Position numbers and translations under genes: made by a program | In this document: in pieces, positions 38,931-48,261 of the stretch | Layout of the letters: every line of letters begins with the position of its first letter | Numbering within the stretch: the first letter of the stretch is position 1 | Assembly: GCF_007741475.1 (NCBI RefSeq) | Contig: NZ_CP036261.1 | Location: 558,001 to 622,000, forward strand | DNA from: Rosistilla ulvae | GTDB taxonomy: Bacteria; Planctomycetota; Planctomycetia; Pirellulales; Pirellulaceae | Reading direction: 5' to 3' | DNA length: 64,000 nucleotides | The notes under the pieces: model-generated | Seen by the model: only the letters and a program-made list of their open reading frames with translations | Told to the model about the DNA's origin: nothing | Database searches by the model: none

Positions 38931-41900
38931 TTAATCCACAAAGATGAATTCGTTGGAAAGGAGCAGCGTCTGGGCGAGCTGTTCCCAGCGATTGAGTTGC
39001 CGCGTGTGCAGTCCAGTGAAGTCGCGTTGGCTGTCCCCGGCGGGAGCGGCGGCGTTTACAGGAAGTTCATCGGCGGAGGCTACCCGCGTGATCTTCTGCG
39101 ACCATTGATGTTGATCGCTATTTAAGACCCTGTAGATGTCGACGACAAAATCGATCGAATCTCCCTGCTCCAACTCGACAGCCGGAACGTCCACGTCCAA
39201 TGACGTGTTGTGGAGGGTCTCGCGGCGCAGAACCTTGTCGCCGGCGAGCACCCAGCATCGGACGCCATCGCCCGGTGTTGCTGCATGGTCGATCGTGCTT
39301 TGGATCGAATAGGTTCCGCTGGCCGGAGCGGTCCAGCGGCGGATGATCGCGTGTTTCAGATCGTTGCCCGGGTGTCCTCCGTCGGCGTCGATCTGGGCCC
39401 ATCCGATTTTGCCGTCGGGATATTTGGGGCTGCCTTGCCAAGCGGAACCGCTGAAGTAGGGCAGGGGGGTGAAGTTCAACAGCCGCTGCGCCTCGGGATC
39501 GATCTCGCCGTAGCCGTAGGTCCATGCAAGTTTTGCCTGCTCCGCTGCCTCATCGATCGCCTCGGATTCTTCATCGCGGATGAATGCCAGCGTAGCGGTG
39601 AGTTCGGATTCGCTGGGCGGTCGCTGCAGTATCGCTGCGAACATTTGACGAATCCGGTCGACGGGGGCGTCGGAATCCGACGTCGCCGCCGCGGCAGCGA
39701 TCTCGCGAGCCCGGTCGGCGACAAACGGATGGTTCAGGCCAAACAACGCCTGCTGTGGAACGGTGGTTTCGGAGCGCCGGGGCGTATGCAAATCGGGGTT
39801 CGCAAAATCGAAGACTTGCAAAACGCTTGGCAGCGACTGACGATCGATCATCGTATAGATCGTCCGTCGCGATCCGCTGGGGGCTGCGGCAAACAGCTCG
39901 TCAGCTTTGCCGCCGCGTTGCATGTCGAGAGTCCCGGCGGCGGCGAGTTGCGCGTCGCGGAGTTCTTCAAAGCGAAGCCGGCGGGCATTCATCCGCCACA
40001 GCAGTCGGTTTTTGGGATCGGCGGTGTCGGCGGCTGCATATTCTGATGGGCTGTCGGGGCCGGTCGAACGCTGACGATAGGTCGACGAAAGCATGATCTG
40101 ACGATGCAGCCACTTTGTGCTCCAGCCCGATTCGATAAAACCTAGGGTCAGCCAGTCGAGCAGTTCCGGATGCGATGGCGGTTCGGCGCGGGTGCCGAAG
40201 TCGCTGGTCGTCGGCACGATTCCTTGGCCGAAGTGATGGGCCCAGACGCGGTTCACCCAGACCCGTGCTGTTAGCGGATTGTCGGCCGATGCGATCGCTT
40301 GGGCCAGTTCCAACCGTCCGCTGCCATGTTGGAACGGCGTTCGGTCGCTCGGGGCGACGACGCCTAGGAATTGACGAGGGACTTCATCGCCGAGGTTGAC
40401 CGGATTGCCGCGACGAAAGATGCGCGGCTGAACCAGCGAGCTGCGGTCCTTCAAAACGACGGCATAGGGTGCCGCCGATGGATTGGAAATGATCCACTTG
40501 TCGACGGCGCCTTGCAATTTCCAGAGGGCCACGCACGTGCTGGTGTCGACATCAAATTCGATGTTGATGATCGGTAGGTTCGGGATTATGCACGGCGACG
40601 CTTCGTCATAGAGCACCTGACGCAATCGTTCATCGGCAGGGTCGGGCAATCGAGTTGGCGGCGTCGCAGCGGTTTGTTTTGCGTCGTTCGGTGTCGCTTC
40701 CTCGGCAAGTGAATGCCATTGTTGATCGACATCGGTGAAGATCTTGGCGTAGCGATCGGCGAGTTCCCGCTTCGATTTTGGTGCCGTCGCAAACGCCACC
40801 GCGACGCGAGGGTTGATCGCGGTGGGAGCCTGCGAAAGCTGAGCCAGAGCGGCTTGTGAAAGGTCGGCAAATCGATCGTCGGGCAATTGCGCCAGTTGGT
40901 GCCAAATCAAAAAGATCGGGTCGGATTGTCGCTCGGGCTGCTGCAGGTATTTTTGCCAGCGACGAACTGTCGATGGCAGCAGATCTTTTTTGTTGAGGAT
41001 CTGGCCGAACGATTGTTCGGGGTATTTGTCCAGTTCAAATTGAGCTTGCAGGTATTCGCCGATCCGCTTCCGGGCGAGTTGCGCGAACTCGGTGCGAGCC
41101 GCCGCCAGGCCCGTTTCCAATGCATCCTGTCGCTTTTTGAGTTCGACTTCAAAGTCGGAGAGTTCCGTCGATGCGTCGTTGCTTCGCGGTCGTGGCAGCG
41201 CGACGACGTGTTCGGCACAGTTTTGAAAGACGCCGTACAGCGAGTAGTAGTCGGCTGTCGGGATCGGATCGAACTTGTGGTCGTGGCAGCGGGCACAACT
41301 GACGGTCAGTCCCATCGTGCCGCGGGTGACGACATCGATGCGGTCGTCGATGATATCGGGTTGGACGCCAAGGAAGCGCCGCCCCAGGGTCAGGAAGCCC
41401 ATCGCCGCCGCAGCCGCGGGATCGTCCGGAGCCGCTTGGTCGGCGGCGAGTTGCAACAGCAGAAATCGGTCGTAGGGGAGGTCTTCGTTGAACGCTCGGA
41501 TCACCCAGTCGCGATAGTGCGAGGCGTGGACGAAGAACTTTTCCTCGCGTCCGTAGACGTAGCCCTTGGTGTCGGAGTAGCGGGCGACGTCCAACCAGTG
41601 CCGTCCCCATTGTTCGCCGTAGGCAGGCGAATCGAGCAGCCGATCGATCAACAGCGGATAGGCGTTGGCGTTATCGTCGTCGACAAATTGTTGAACTTGT
41701 TCGGCAGTTGGTGGCAGCCCGGTCAGGTCAAACGTCGCGCGGCGGATCAGCGTGCGTCGGTCGGCGGGAGGGGATGGGGAAAGACCTTGTTGTTCTAGCG
41801 AGTGCAGGATGAATGCGTCCGCTGGCGTTTGTCCCCAGTCCCCGTTTTGCGGAGTTGGCGGCGTGGGAGACGCGAGCGGTTGGAAGGCCCAGTGCGTTGC

Positions 41901-42404
41901 AGCGATGGTCGCCATGTCGTCGTGTGGTGCGTCCGATTCGGGCCAGGCGGCCCCGTTGTCGATCCAATGTTTGAGATCAGCGATCGCAGCGGCGGTGAGT
42001 TGTTTTTCACTGTCCGGCGGCGGCATCTTTTCGAATTCGTCGTCGGAAACAATGCGGCGGATCAATTCGCTCTCCCCCGCCGCTCCCGCGACAACCGCCG
42101 CTCCGCTGTCGCCACCTTGCAGCAACGCCTGGCGGGAATCGAGTCGCAGGCCTCCCCATTGCGTTGTTCTGCCGTGACAGCTTTGGCAGTTTTCGACCAA
42201 CAGCGGCCGGATCTTGTTTTCAAAGAACTCGATCGCTTCGGGCGATTCTTCCGCTGTCGCTATCGTTCCCGCAAGAACGAACAACAAGGTCGTGGCGAAG
42301 AAATCAAAAGCGCGGCCAGTCGACGGATTGATTTTCCGTGGGGCGAACGCGGCGGTGACGCATCGCAAAACCTGCGGGCGCTTCGATTTTGGGGGTAGGC
42401 TCAT
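38931..42404 (-). CDS. PSCyt1-DUF1549-DUF1553 protein with inserted beta-sandwich-like region
   Basis: A 1157-residue exported protein. A hydrophobic N-terminus (FFATTLLFVLAGTIATA) precedes PSCyt1 with heme motif CQSCH. DUF1549 follows (LIRRATFDLTGLPPT, YGEQWGRHWLDVARYSDTKG) and includes CARCHDHKFDPIPT. DUF1553 is C-terminal (LAQAIASADNPLTARVWVNR to LLLSNEFIFVD). Near residues 980-1110 a segment (YFSGSAWQGSPKYPDGKIGW to FVVDIYRVLNSDQHQW) interrupts the end of DUF1553. It looks like a carbohydrate-binding-type beta sandwich and explains the extra length over the 967-residue paralogue. The ATG at 42404 is preferred over 42515. Operon with the downstream DUF1501 gene. Confidence 0.9.
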   Translation of the reverse strand: MSLPPKSKRPQVLRCVTAAFAPRKINPSTGRAFDFFATTLLFVLAGTIATAEESPEAIEFFENKIRPLLVENCQSCHGRTTQWGGLRLDSRQALLQGGDSGAAVVAGAAGESELIRRIVSDDEFEKMPPPDSEKQLTAAAIADLKHWIDNGAAWPESDAPHDDMATIAATHWAFQPLASPTPPTPQNGDWGQTPADAFILHSLEQQGLSPSPPADRRTLIRRATFDLTGLPPTAEQVQQFVDDDNANAYPLLIDRLLDSPAYGEQWGRHWLDVARYSDTKGYVYGREEKFFVHASHYRDWVIRAFNEDLPYDRFLLLQLAADQAAPDDPAAAAAMGFLTLGRRFLGVQPDIIDDRIDVVTRGTMGLTVSCARCHDHKFDPIPTADYYSLYGVFQNCAEHVVALPRPRSNDASTELSDFEVELKKRQDALETGLAAARTEFAQLARKRIGEYLQAQFELDKYPEQSFGQILNKKDLLPSTVRRWQKYLQQPERQSDPIFLIWHQLAQLPDDRFADLSQAALAQLSQAPTAINPRVAVAFATAPKSKRELADRYAKIFTDVDQQWHSLAEEATPNDAKQTAATPPTRLPDPADERLRQVLYDEASPCIIPNLPIINIEFDVDTSTCVALWKLQGAVDKWIISNPSAAPYAVVLKDRSSLVQPRIFRRGNPVNLGDEVPRQFLGVVAPSDRTPFQHGSGRLELAQAIASADNPLTARVWVNRVWAHHFGQGIVPTTSDFGTRAEPPSHPELLDWLTLGFIESGWSTKWLHRQIMLSSTYRQRSTGPDSPSEYAAADTADPKNRLLWRMNARRLRFEELRDAQLAAAGTLDMQRGGKADELFAAAPSGSRRTIYTMIDRQSLPSVLQVFDFANPDLHTPRRSETTVPQQALFGLNHPFVADRAREIAAAAATSDSDAPVDRIRQMFAAILQRPPSESELTATLAFIRDEESEAIDEAAEQAKLAWTYGYGEIDPEAQRLLNFTPLPYFSGSAWQGSPKYPDGKIGWAQIDADGGHPGNDLKHAIIRRWTAPASGTYSIQSTIDHAATPGDGVRCWVLAGDKVLRRETLHNTSLDVDVPAVELEQGDSIDFVVDIYRVLNSDQHQWSQKITRVASADELPVNAAAPAGDSQRDFTGLHTRQLNRWEQLAQTLLLSNEFIFVD

Positions 42405-42621
42405 TTGGTTTTCACCGGCGGGATGGCGAACAAAAGCGGCGAGTCGGGGGCCCCGAATCCTCTCCGCTTTCTTGGACTCCGACGCCATTATAGTGTCCAA
42501 CGCGGAGCCGAGCATCTTTGTCCGTCAATTGCCAGCGCAGCAGCATTGGCAGCCGCGATCGAACGCATCGTGCGGGTGACGCGGGCGTCTTTGTCCGCGA
42601 CACGCTTTGATTGCGCGTGAG

Positions 42622-43695
42622 CTACGCGTTGGCTTGCATCAATCGAGCGAGAACGACCAGGGCGGCGTCGATCTGCGCGTCGGTGCCGATCGTAATTCGC
42701 AGTCCATCACCCCAGCCGGCATAGTCCATGTAGCGGACCAGCACTTGGTTTGTTTTCAACGCTTCATACAGCGGCTTGAGCGAGCGCGAGGGGTGGGTGC
42801 ACCAGAGAAAATTGGCGGCGGAGTCGAGGACATCGAAGCCGAGTTGTCGCAATTGCTCCTTGGCTCGTTCGCGTGTCGCGAGGATCTTCGCTCGATTGTC
42901 GACCAACCAGTCGCTCGATGCCATCGCGGCGGTCGCCGCGGCGATCGCGATCGCGTCGCAGTTGTAGCTGTCTTTGATCTTGGTCAGTTCAGCGATTACG
43001 TGCGGTTGGGCGACGAGGAATCCAAATCGCAGCCCGGCCAGCGAATACGATTTGCTGAGCGTGCGGGTCACCAAAACGTTTTCGTGTTGCTTGACCAGGT
43101 CGATGCAGTTCTCTTCGGCAAAGTCGCCGTAGGCTTCATCGACGACGAGAGGGCAGGGGAGGGCGGTGGCGATTTCCGAGACAGCTTGCGGCGTCAGAAC
43201 CGTTCCGCTGGGGCTGTTCGGGTTGGGCAGGAAGACCAGTCGCGGATCGCCGTCGGGGCTGCTGAAAGCGGTGGGCAGCGACCAATCGGCGTTAAACGAA
43301 ACCTCTTCGACGCGAGCGCCTTGGATCTCGGCGAGGGTCCGGTAGAGGATGTAGCTGGGAGTTGGCATCCTCAGCAGGTCGCCGTCGCTCATAAATCCGC
43401 GGACCAGGATCGTCAGGATCTCATCGCTGCCATTGCCACACAAAATCCATTCGGGTCCGGGCAGACCAAGCTTCTCCGCGGCCATCCGGCGAAAGGACGA
43501 ACCGATCGGGTCGGGGTAGCGTTCCAGCCGACTGTCGGCAGCGGCGCGAATCGCTTCGACAACGGCGGGTGCCGGTGGATAGGGATTTTCGTTGGTGTTC
43601 AGTTTGATGAATTTGCCCCCCTGCGGCTGTTCGCCGGGAACGTAGGCCTTCATCTTTGCCAGAGCGGGGCGGAAGCGGAGTTTGCTGTTGGTCAT
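42622..43695 (-). CDS. hisC: histidinol-phosphate aminotransferase
   Basis: A 357-residue PLP enzyme (fold type I) converting imidazole acetol-phosphate to histidinol phosphate. Motifs include KLNTNENPYPP at the N-terminus, NPNSPSGTVL, VVDEAYGDF and the PLP lysine in SKSYSLAGLRFGF (about residue 215). The ATG at 43695 (MTNSKLRFRP) is chosen; the longer in-frame start reads through the palindromic element. It lies 142 bases downstream of hisD on the same strand, with a 28-bp inverted-repeat element between them. Confidence 0.95.
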   Translation of the reverse strand: MTNSKLRFRPALAKMKAYVPGEQPQGGKFIKLNTNENPYPPAPAVVEAIRAAADSRLERYPDPIGSSFRRMAAEKLGLPGPEWILCGNGSDEILTILVRGFMSDGDLLRMPTPSYILYRTLAEIQGARVEEVSFNADWSLPTAFSSPDGDPRLVFLPNPNSPSGTVLTPQAVSEIATALPCPLVVDEAYGDFAEENCIDLVKQHENVLVTRTLSKSYSLAGLRFGFLVAQPHVIAELTKIKDSYNCDAIAIAAATAAMASSDWLVDNRAKILATRERAKEQLRQLGFDVLDSAANFLWCTHPSRSLKPLYEALKTNQVLVRYMDYAGWGDGLRITIGTDAQIDAALVVLARLMQANA

Positions 43696-43721
43696 CGGTT
43701 GAGATCGAGCTGGCGGTTGAT

Positions 43722-43831
43722 TGGTCGCCTTTCGCTCCGCGAAAGTGCGTTGGTAGGTGGTCTTTCGCTCCGCGAAAGTATCTTGGAGAGACGTTGGCAT
43801 TGCCGCACTTTCGCGGAGCGAAAGGCGACCA
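43722..43831. repeat. large palindromic element between hisD and hisC
   Basis: A perfect 28-bp inverted repeat (43722-43749 and 43804-43831) encloses 54 bases. Each arm contains the smaller palindrome CTTTCGC-TCC-GCGAAAG, and a third copy of this core sits inside the loop (about 43772-43788). It fills almost the whole 142-base hisD-hisC gap and would be transcribed with the his genes. Confidence 0.75.
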
Positions 43832-43837
43832 TTTGTG

Positions 43838-45229
43838 TTAGCGGCGGATCGAGATACTGCGGCGATGGGCCGTGAGACCTTCTTTGGTTGCCAACAGTTC
43901 GACATCGTCGGCGATGTTTTCGAGTCCGGTTTGGTCGAACTCGATCATGCTGCCGCTGCGGACGAAGTCGTTGCTCGAAAGCCCCGCGGCCCAGCGAGCG
44001 GTACCGCTGGTCGGCAGGACGTGGCTGGGGCCCGCTGCATAATCGCCCAACGCAACGGGCGTGTGGTTGCCGATGAAGGTGGCGCCGGCATTGCGAATCG
44101 ATGTGGCAAGTTGGCGAGCCGATTCGCATTGGATGTGCAGGTGCTCCGGTGCAAACGCGTCGGTCATCTGGCGGGCCTGTTCGCGGTCGTCGACCAAAAT
44201 CAACGCCCCGTAGGCTTCCAGACTGGGAAGCGTCAGGTCGCTTCGCTCCAGCGTCGCCAGCTGTTCGCCGAGCGCTGCAAGCGTGGCGTCCAACAGCGAC
44301 TGGCTCCACGAGATCAGGATCGCCGATCCGGGGGAGTGTTCAGCTTGCGACAACAGGTCGGCGGCGACGTGCGCCGGGTTGGCGGTCTCGTCGGCGATCA
44401 CGATCACTTCGCTGGGGCCGGCGATCGAATCGATATCGACATCTCCATAGACTTGCTTCTTCGCCAACGCGACAAACAGGTTGCCGGGGCCGACGATCTT
44501 GTCGACAGCGGGGACCGTATCGGTTCCAAAAGCCATCGCCGCGACGGCTTGAGCGCCTCCCATCCGGTAGACCTCCGTCACGCCCAGTTCATGGCAGGTG
44601 GCGAGGATGTCGTTGTTGTACGATCCAAACTTGGTTGGCGGCGCGACGACGGCGATCTCCCCGACGCCAGCGACTTGCGCGGGAACCACGGTCATCAGCA
44701 CCGTCGATGGATAGGCGGCGGCGCCACCGGGGACGCAGACTCCGATCCGTCGCAGCGGCACGTACCGCTGAGTCAAGTTGACGCCTGGCTTGGGCGTGAT
44801 CGTGACGTCTTGGTGTAGGATCGCCGATTGGAACGTGCGGATGTTTTCCGCGATCCGGCGGATGCATTGCAGGAACTCGGGATCGGCGGCGGCATGAGCT
44901 TGCTGCAGTTCGGCGGCGGGGACGCGCAACGAAGCGGCGTCGAGATCGGCTCCGTCGAGTGCTTGGCAATAGCGCAGCAGAGCGGTGTCGCCATCGCGTT
45001 GGATATCGTTGCAGATCCGATCGACGACGGCGGCCGGTGCCAGCGGTTCGCCGAAGACCTTTTGCGTCAATTCGCGCCCCTTGGGGCTGACGACATCGCC
45101 AGCCGGGCTGAGCTTGGCACGCAGCTGGTCGAGGATCGCGGGGGCGGCGCCATTGCGGGCATCGACGAGTGGGATGTTGATGGAAATTGGCTGGTTCACG
45201 GCAGATCGCGTTTGGGGCAAAGAGGACAT
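43838..45229 (-). CDS. hisD: histidinol dehydrogenase
   Basis: A 463-residue zinc enzyme performing the last two oxidations of histidine synthesis. Signature stretches are YVPLRRIGVCVPGGAAAYPS, the long motif from VDKIVGPGN through KKQVYG to IDSIAGPSEV, AADLLSQAEH, and DAFAPEHLHI near the C-terminus, which contributes zinc and substrate ligands. The ATG at 45229 is chosen; about 125 further in-frame residues upstream are non-coding in character. hisC follows downstream, separated by the palindromic element. Confidence 0.96.
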   Translation of the reverse strand: MSSLPQTRSAVNQPISINIPLVDARNGAAPAILDQLRAKLSPAGDVVSPKGRELTQKVFGEPLAPAAVVDRICNDIQRDGDTALLRYCQALDGADLDAASLRVPAAELQQAHAAADPEFLQCIRRIAENIRTFQSAILHQDVTITPKPGVNLTQRYVPLRRIGVCVPGGAAAYPSTVLMTVVPAQVAGVGEIAVVAPPTKFGSYNNDILATCHELGVTEVYRMGGAQAVAAMAFGTDTVPAVDKIVGPGNLFVALAKKQVYGDVDIDSIAGPSEVIVIADETANPAHVAADLLSQAEHSPGSAILISWSQSLLDATLAALGEQLATLERSDLTLPSLEAYGALILVDDREQARQMTDAFAPEHLHIQCESARQLATSIRNAGATFIGNHTPVALGDYAAGPSHVLPTSGTARWAAGLSSNDFVRSGSMIEFDQTGLENIADDVELLATKEGLTAHRRSISIRR

Positions 45230-45617
45230 CGCAGCAATGTCCCCCAATATAACTCGCCCATGGTCGATCGCGTATGGCCCACAGCAGGGCAGGGTAGGGC
45301 GGTTTTTCGTTTGGGATTGGTCTGCGGGCTGACGCCCATGTGGAGGTGGCGTTTGATCTGCGGGCTGACGCCCGCAGTTAAATGCTTTCGCCGCGTTCGC
45401 GGCTGTTCTTGTTCCGGCCGCAACGCGAAGGGATGCGAGTCCGATTGTGATTTCTTCGCGAGGGTTTGGGTTGTTGCCTCCTTTGGTTGTCCCATTCGGT
45501 AAACTGGATGCGCGAAATGGGGCAGCGATCCTTTTTCTGGTTCGAACCGGCAATACCTCGCTTTGCCTGAACCCGCTGTCATTTTGCCCCCTTCCCTCCA
45601 ACAAGCGATCTGCATCT
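45230..45617. other. divergent spacer between hisD and the EEP gene
   Basis: 388 bases. It contains two copies of CTGCGGGCTGACGCCC (near 45322 and 45358), the second forming a perfect 8-bp hairpin CTGCGGGC-TGAC-GCCCGCAG (45358-45377). This is another short dispersed palindrome. No gene or clear promoter was recognised. Confidence 0.45.
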
Positions 45618-46535
45618 ATGGCTCTCTCGCGTCGACGTTTTTCGTGTTTCTATTGCGCTCCGTTTTCACTGCTTGCCCTGTTGGGGAGCACGTTGGTTTC
45701 GTTGTCATTCTGTCCCGTTGCGGTCGCGGACGACGTGCGGGTTATGAGTTTTAACATTCGTTATGGGACGGCGTCCGATGGCGAGAACCATTGGGAGCGG
45801 CGGAAGGAATTTGTTGCCGAAACCATCGCGGCTTACGATCCCGATCTGTTGGGGACTCAGGAGACGCTGGAGTTTCAAAAACAGTTCCTCGAGCAACAGA
45901 TGCCCGATTACACAAGTGTTGGTGTCGGACGCGACGATGGCAGCGATCGAGGCGAGATGACGGCGCTGTTCTTCAAGACCAAACGTTTTGACCTGCGCGA
46001 CGAGGGGCACTTCTGGCTCAGCGAGACGCCAGCCAAGGCGGGCAGCAAGTCGTGGGATAGCAGTCTGCCACGGATCTGTTCATGGGTGCGATTGAAAGAC
46101 CGCCAGTCCGACGCGCCTCGCGAGATCCTGTTTATCAACACGCACTTCGATCATCGTGGACAACAGGCTCGCGACGAATCGGCCAAGTTGATACTGCGGA
46201 AGATCGACGAATTGGGAGCGGATTGCGACGTGGTGTTGACCGGCGATTTCAACTCATCGGTCACAAGCGTTCCCTATCGCACGCTGTTTTCGGACGCTGC
46301 CGGCCAGTCGCCTCTCGTCGATACCTATGCCGCTGCGGGGCCTAAGGAGACAAAGGGGGATACGACGATCTCAAGGTTCCTTGGCGACCGGTTTGCCGGG
46401 CCGCGGATCGACTGGATCGCGACGCGTGGCAACTGGAAGATCCTCGACGCGCAGATCGACCGCACTGCTAGAGAGGGACGGGCGCCATCGGATCACTATC
46501 CGGTTACGGCACGCTTGCAGCGAGATGGTAAATAG
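45618..46535 (+). CDS. exported endonuclease/exonuclease/phosphatase family protein
   Basis: A 305-residue EEP-fold metal-dependent phosphoesterase with a signal-like hydrophobic start (FSLLALLGSTLVSLSF). Family motifs are VRVMSFNIRYG (about residues 41-50), DLLGTQET, FINTHFDH, VVLTGDFNSS and the C-terminal SDHYPV. The export signal argues against a DNA-repair role and for hydrolysis of an extracellular phosphodiester or sphingomyelin-like substrate; the actual substrate is unknown. The ATG at 45618 is chosen over 45447, whose extra residues are not signal-like. It is followed by the 157-bp tandem repeats. Confidence 0.88.
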   Translation: MALSRRRFSCFYCAPFSLLALLGSTLVSLSFCPVAVADDVRVMSFNIRYGTASDGENHWERRKEFVAETIAAYDPDLLGTQETLEFQKQFLEQQMPDYTSVGVGRDDGSDRGEMTALFFKTKRFDLRDEGHFWLSETPAKAGSKSWDSSLPRICSWVRLKDRQSDAPREILFINTHFDHRGQQARDESAKLILRKIDELGADCDVVLTGDFNSSVTSVPYRTLFSDAAGQSPLVDTYAAAGPKETKGDTTISRFLGDRFAGPRIDWIATRGNWKILDAQIDRTAREGRAPSDHYPVTARLQRDGK

Positions 46536-46571
46536 TGATCGCCCAGAGGATAGGACGACTGTTTCTTTTTT

Positions 46572-47339
46572 AGCCACAGAGGTCTCAGAGGCCACGGAGG
46601 GTGCGCTTGATCAGTGTATTTCTCTGTGAGCTCGGTGAACTCGGTGGCTTGATTGTTTTTGGATTGGTGGGGATTGGACGCGCGGGGCGATGCCCGCGCG
46701 GTTAAACGAGGGTTGCTGTTTTTGATTTAGCCACAGAGGTCTCAGAGATCACGGAGGGTGCGCTTGATCGGTGTATTTCTCTGTGGGCTCTGTGCACTCG
46801 GTGGCTTGATTGTTTTTGGATTGGTGAGGGTTGGACGCGCGGGGCGATGCCCGCGCGGTTAAACGAGAGTTGCTGTTTTTGATTTAGCCACAGAGGTCTC
46901 AGAGATCACGGAGGGTGCGCTTGATCGGTGTATTTCTCTGTGGGCTCTGTGCACTCGGTGGCTTGATTGTTTTTGGATTGGTGAGGGTTGGACGCGTGGG
47001 GCGATGCCCACGCGGTTAGACCAGAGTTGCTGTTTTTGATTTAGCCACAGAGGTCTCAGAGATCACGGAGGGTGCGCTTGATCAGTGTATTTCTCTGTGG
47101 GCTCTGTGAACTCGGTGGCTTGATTGTTTTTGGATTGGTGGGGATTGGACGCGCGGGGCGATGCCCGCGCGGTTAGACCAGAGTTGCTGTTTTTGATTTA
47201 GCCACAGAGGTCTCAGAGATCACGGAGGGTGCGCTTGATCGGTGTATTTCTCTGTGGGCTCTGTGAACTCGGTGGCTTGATTGTTTTTGGATTGGTGGGG
47301 ATTGGACGCGCGGGGCGATGCCCACGCGGTTAAACGAGA
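46572..47339. repeat. five tandem copies of a 157-bp unit
   Basis: Units start at 46572, 46729, 46886, 47043 and 47200, exactly 157 bases apart with no indels; the last is truncated at about 140 bases. Each begins AGCCACAGAGGTCTCAGAG, which can pair imperfectly with CTCGGTGGCT about 66 bases on. Each also carries a hairpin CGCGCGGG-GCGATG-CCCGCGCG (46679-46700 and every 157 bases after). In unit 3 both arms change (CGCGTGGG/CCCACGCG, 46993-47014), keeping the pairing. No open frame is conserved. The repeats fill most of the 937-base gap. Confidence 0.92.
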
Positions 47340-47472
47340 TTTCGCCTGAAGGCTCGACTCCAGCGGGGGGGCGGTGCAGTTGGTCCCTGGTGTGGTTGGG
47401 ATGGCATGGGATATGCACCGTGTTTGTCGATGCCGAGACAAACCGTTTGCTAGTCCACTGGAGTCGATCACC

Positions 47473-48159
47473 ATGCAAGTCCTTTCCGCTCAATGCCCCT
47501 ATTGTCAGAACAAAGTCGACAGCACGATCGAACATCTCGATGGGCCGGTGGTCTGTCCCAATTGCGATAAACCGTTTGAGATCGAAATTCCTACGGCCGT
47601 GGTGACTTCGGTTCAGGAGGTTGGTCGGGAATCGGTCAACGCCGATCGGATGGCGGCGGAGCCGAGCGAGCGGACGTTGGCGAAGGTTCATCCGGTTGTC
47701 TTTCGCGCTCGGCCTCTCGCCTCATTGATCCTCGGGGCCCTCTTTTTGGTATCCCTGGTTGTCCTGATCGCGTCGCTGGCCGGAGCTTCGATCGCTGGCT
47801 ACGCCTTTGATGAAAACGCGATGCTGGGGCCGGCGTCGCTGGTGACGTGGGGTTGCGGAATCGTGTTGCTGGTGATCGCTGGGGTCGTCGGATTCTGGAT
47901 GTTGGTCAGTCGGTTTACCACGTTGACGGTGACCGATGACCGCACGATCTATCAGGAGGGAATCATCTCGCGGGCGACCTCCGAAGTGCAACACAACGAC
48001 GTCAGAAATATCCAACTGGACCAAACGTTCATGCAGCGGTTGCTGAATATCGGTGGTGTTGGGATCTCCAGTTCCGGGCAAGACGATTTGGAAGTGGTTG
48101 CCCGCGGCTTGCCACATCCCGAACGGATCATCCGCTTGATCCGCGAGAACCAGGGATAA
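47473..48159 (+). CDS. zinc-ribbon and PH-domain membrane protein
   Basis: A 228-residue protein. A rubredoxin-like zinc knuckle (C8, C11, C28, C31: CPYC and CPNC) is followed by a linker. Two membrane helices lie near residues 80-140 (LASLILGALFLVSLVVLIAS, GIVLLVIAGVVGFWMLV). A bacterial PH domain (bPH_2/YdbS-YdbT type) forms the C-terminus (TTLTVTDDRTIYQEGIIS, VQHNDVRNIQLDQTFMQRLL, GVGISSSGQDD). The cellular role is unknown. The ATG at 47473 places the zinc ribbon at the N-terminus. Confidence 0.87.
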   Translation: MQVLSAQCPYCQNKVDSTIEHLDGPVVCPNCDKPFEIEIPTAVVTSVQEVGRESVNADRMAAEPSERTLAKVHPVVFRARPLASLILGALFLVSLVVLIASLAGASIAGYAFDENAMLGPASLVTWGCGIVLLVIAGVVGFWMLVSRFTTLTVTDDRTIYQEGIISRATSEVQHNDVRNIQLDQTFMQRLLNIGGVGISSSGQDDLEVVARGLPHPERIIRLIRENQG

Positions 48160-48261
48160 GGTGGGGTCGCCCTTTGCAACGACCGGTTGATGAGGGAGGT
48201 CGCTTTGAGAACAATGCGTTTACCTATCTTCCCATCTTTCCCACCAACGAAGTGAGTCAAC

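Noticed and set aside
42622-45229. Complete histidine operon
   Set aside because: Only hisD and hisC are here; hisB is solitary at 8528-9118 and the other his genes are not in the window.
46572-47339. Possible CRISPR array
   Set aside because: The units are 157 bp and nearly identical throughout, with no short repeat/variable spacer alternation and no cas genes nearby.
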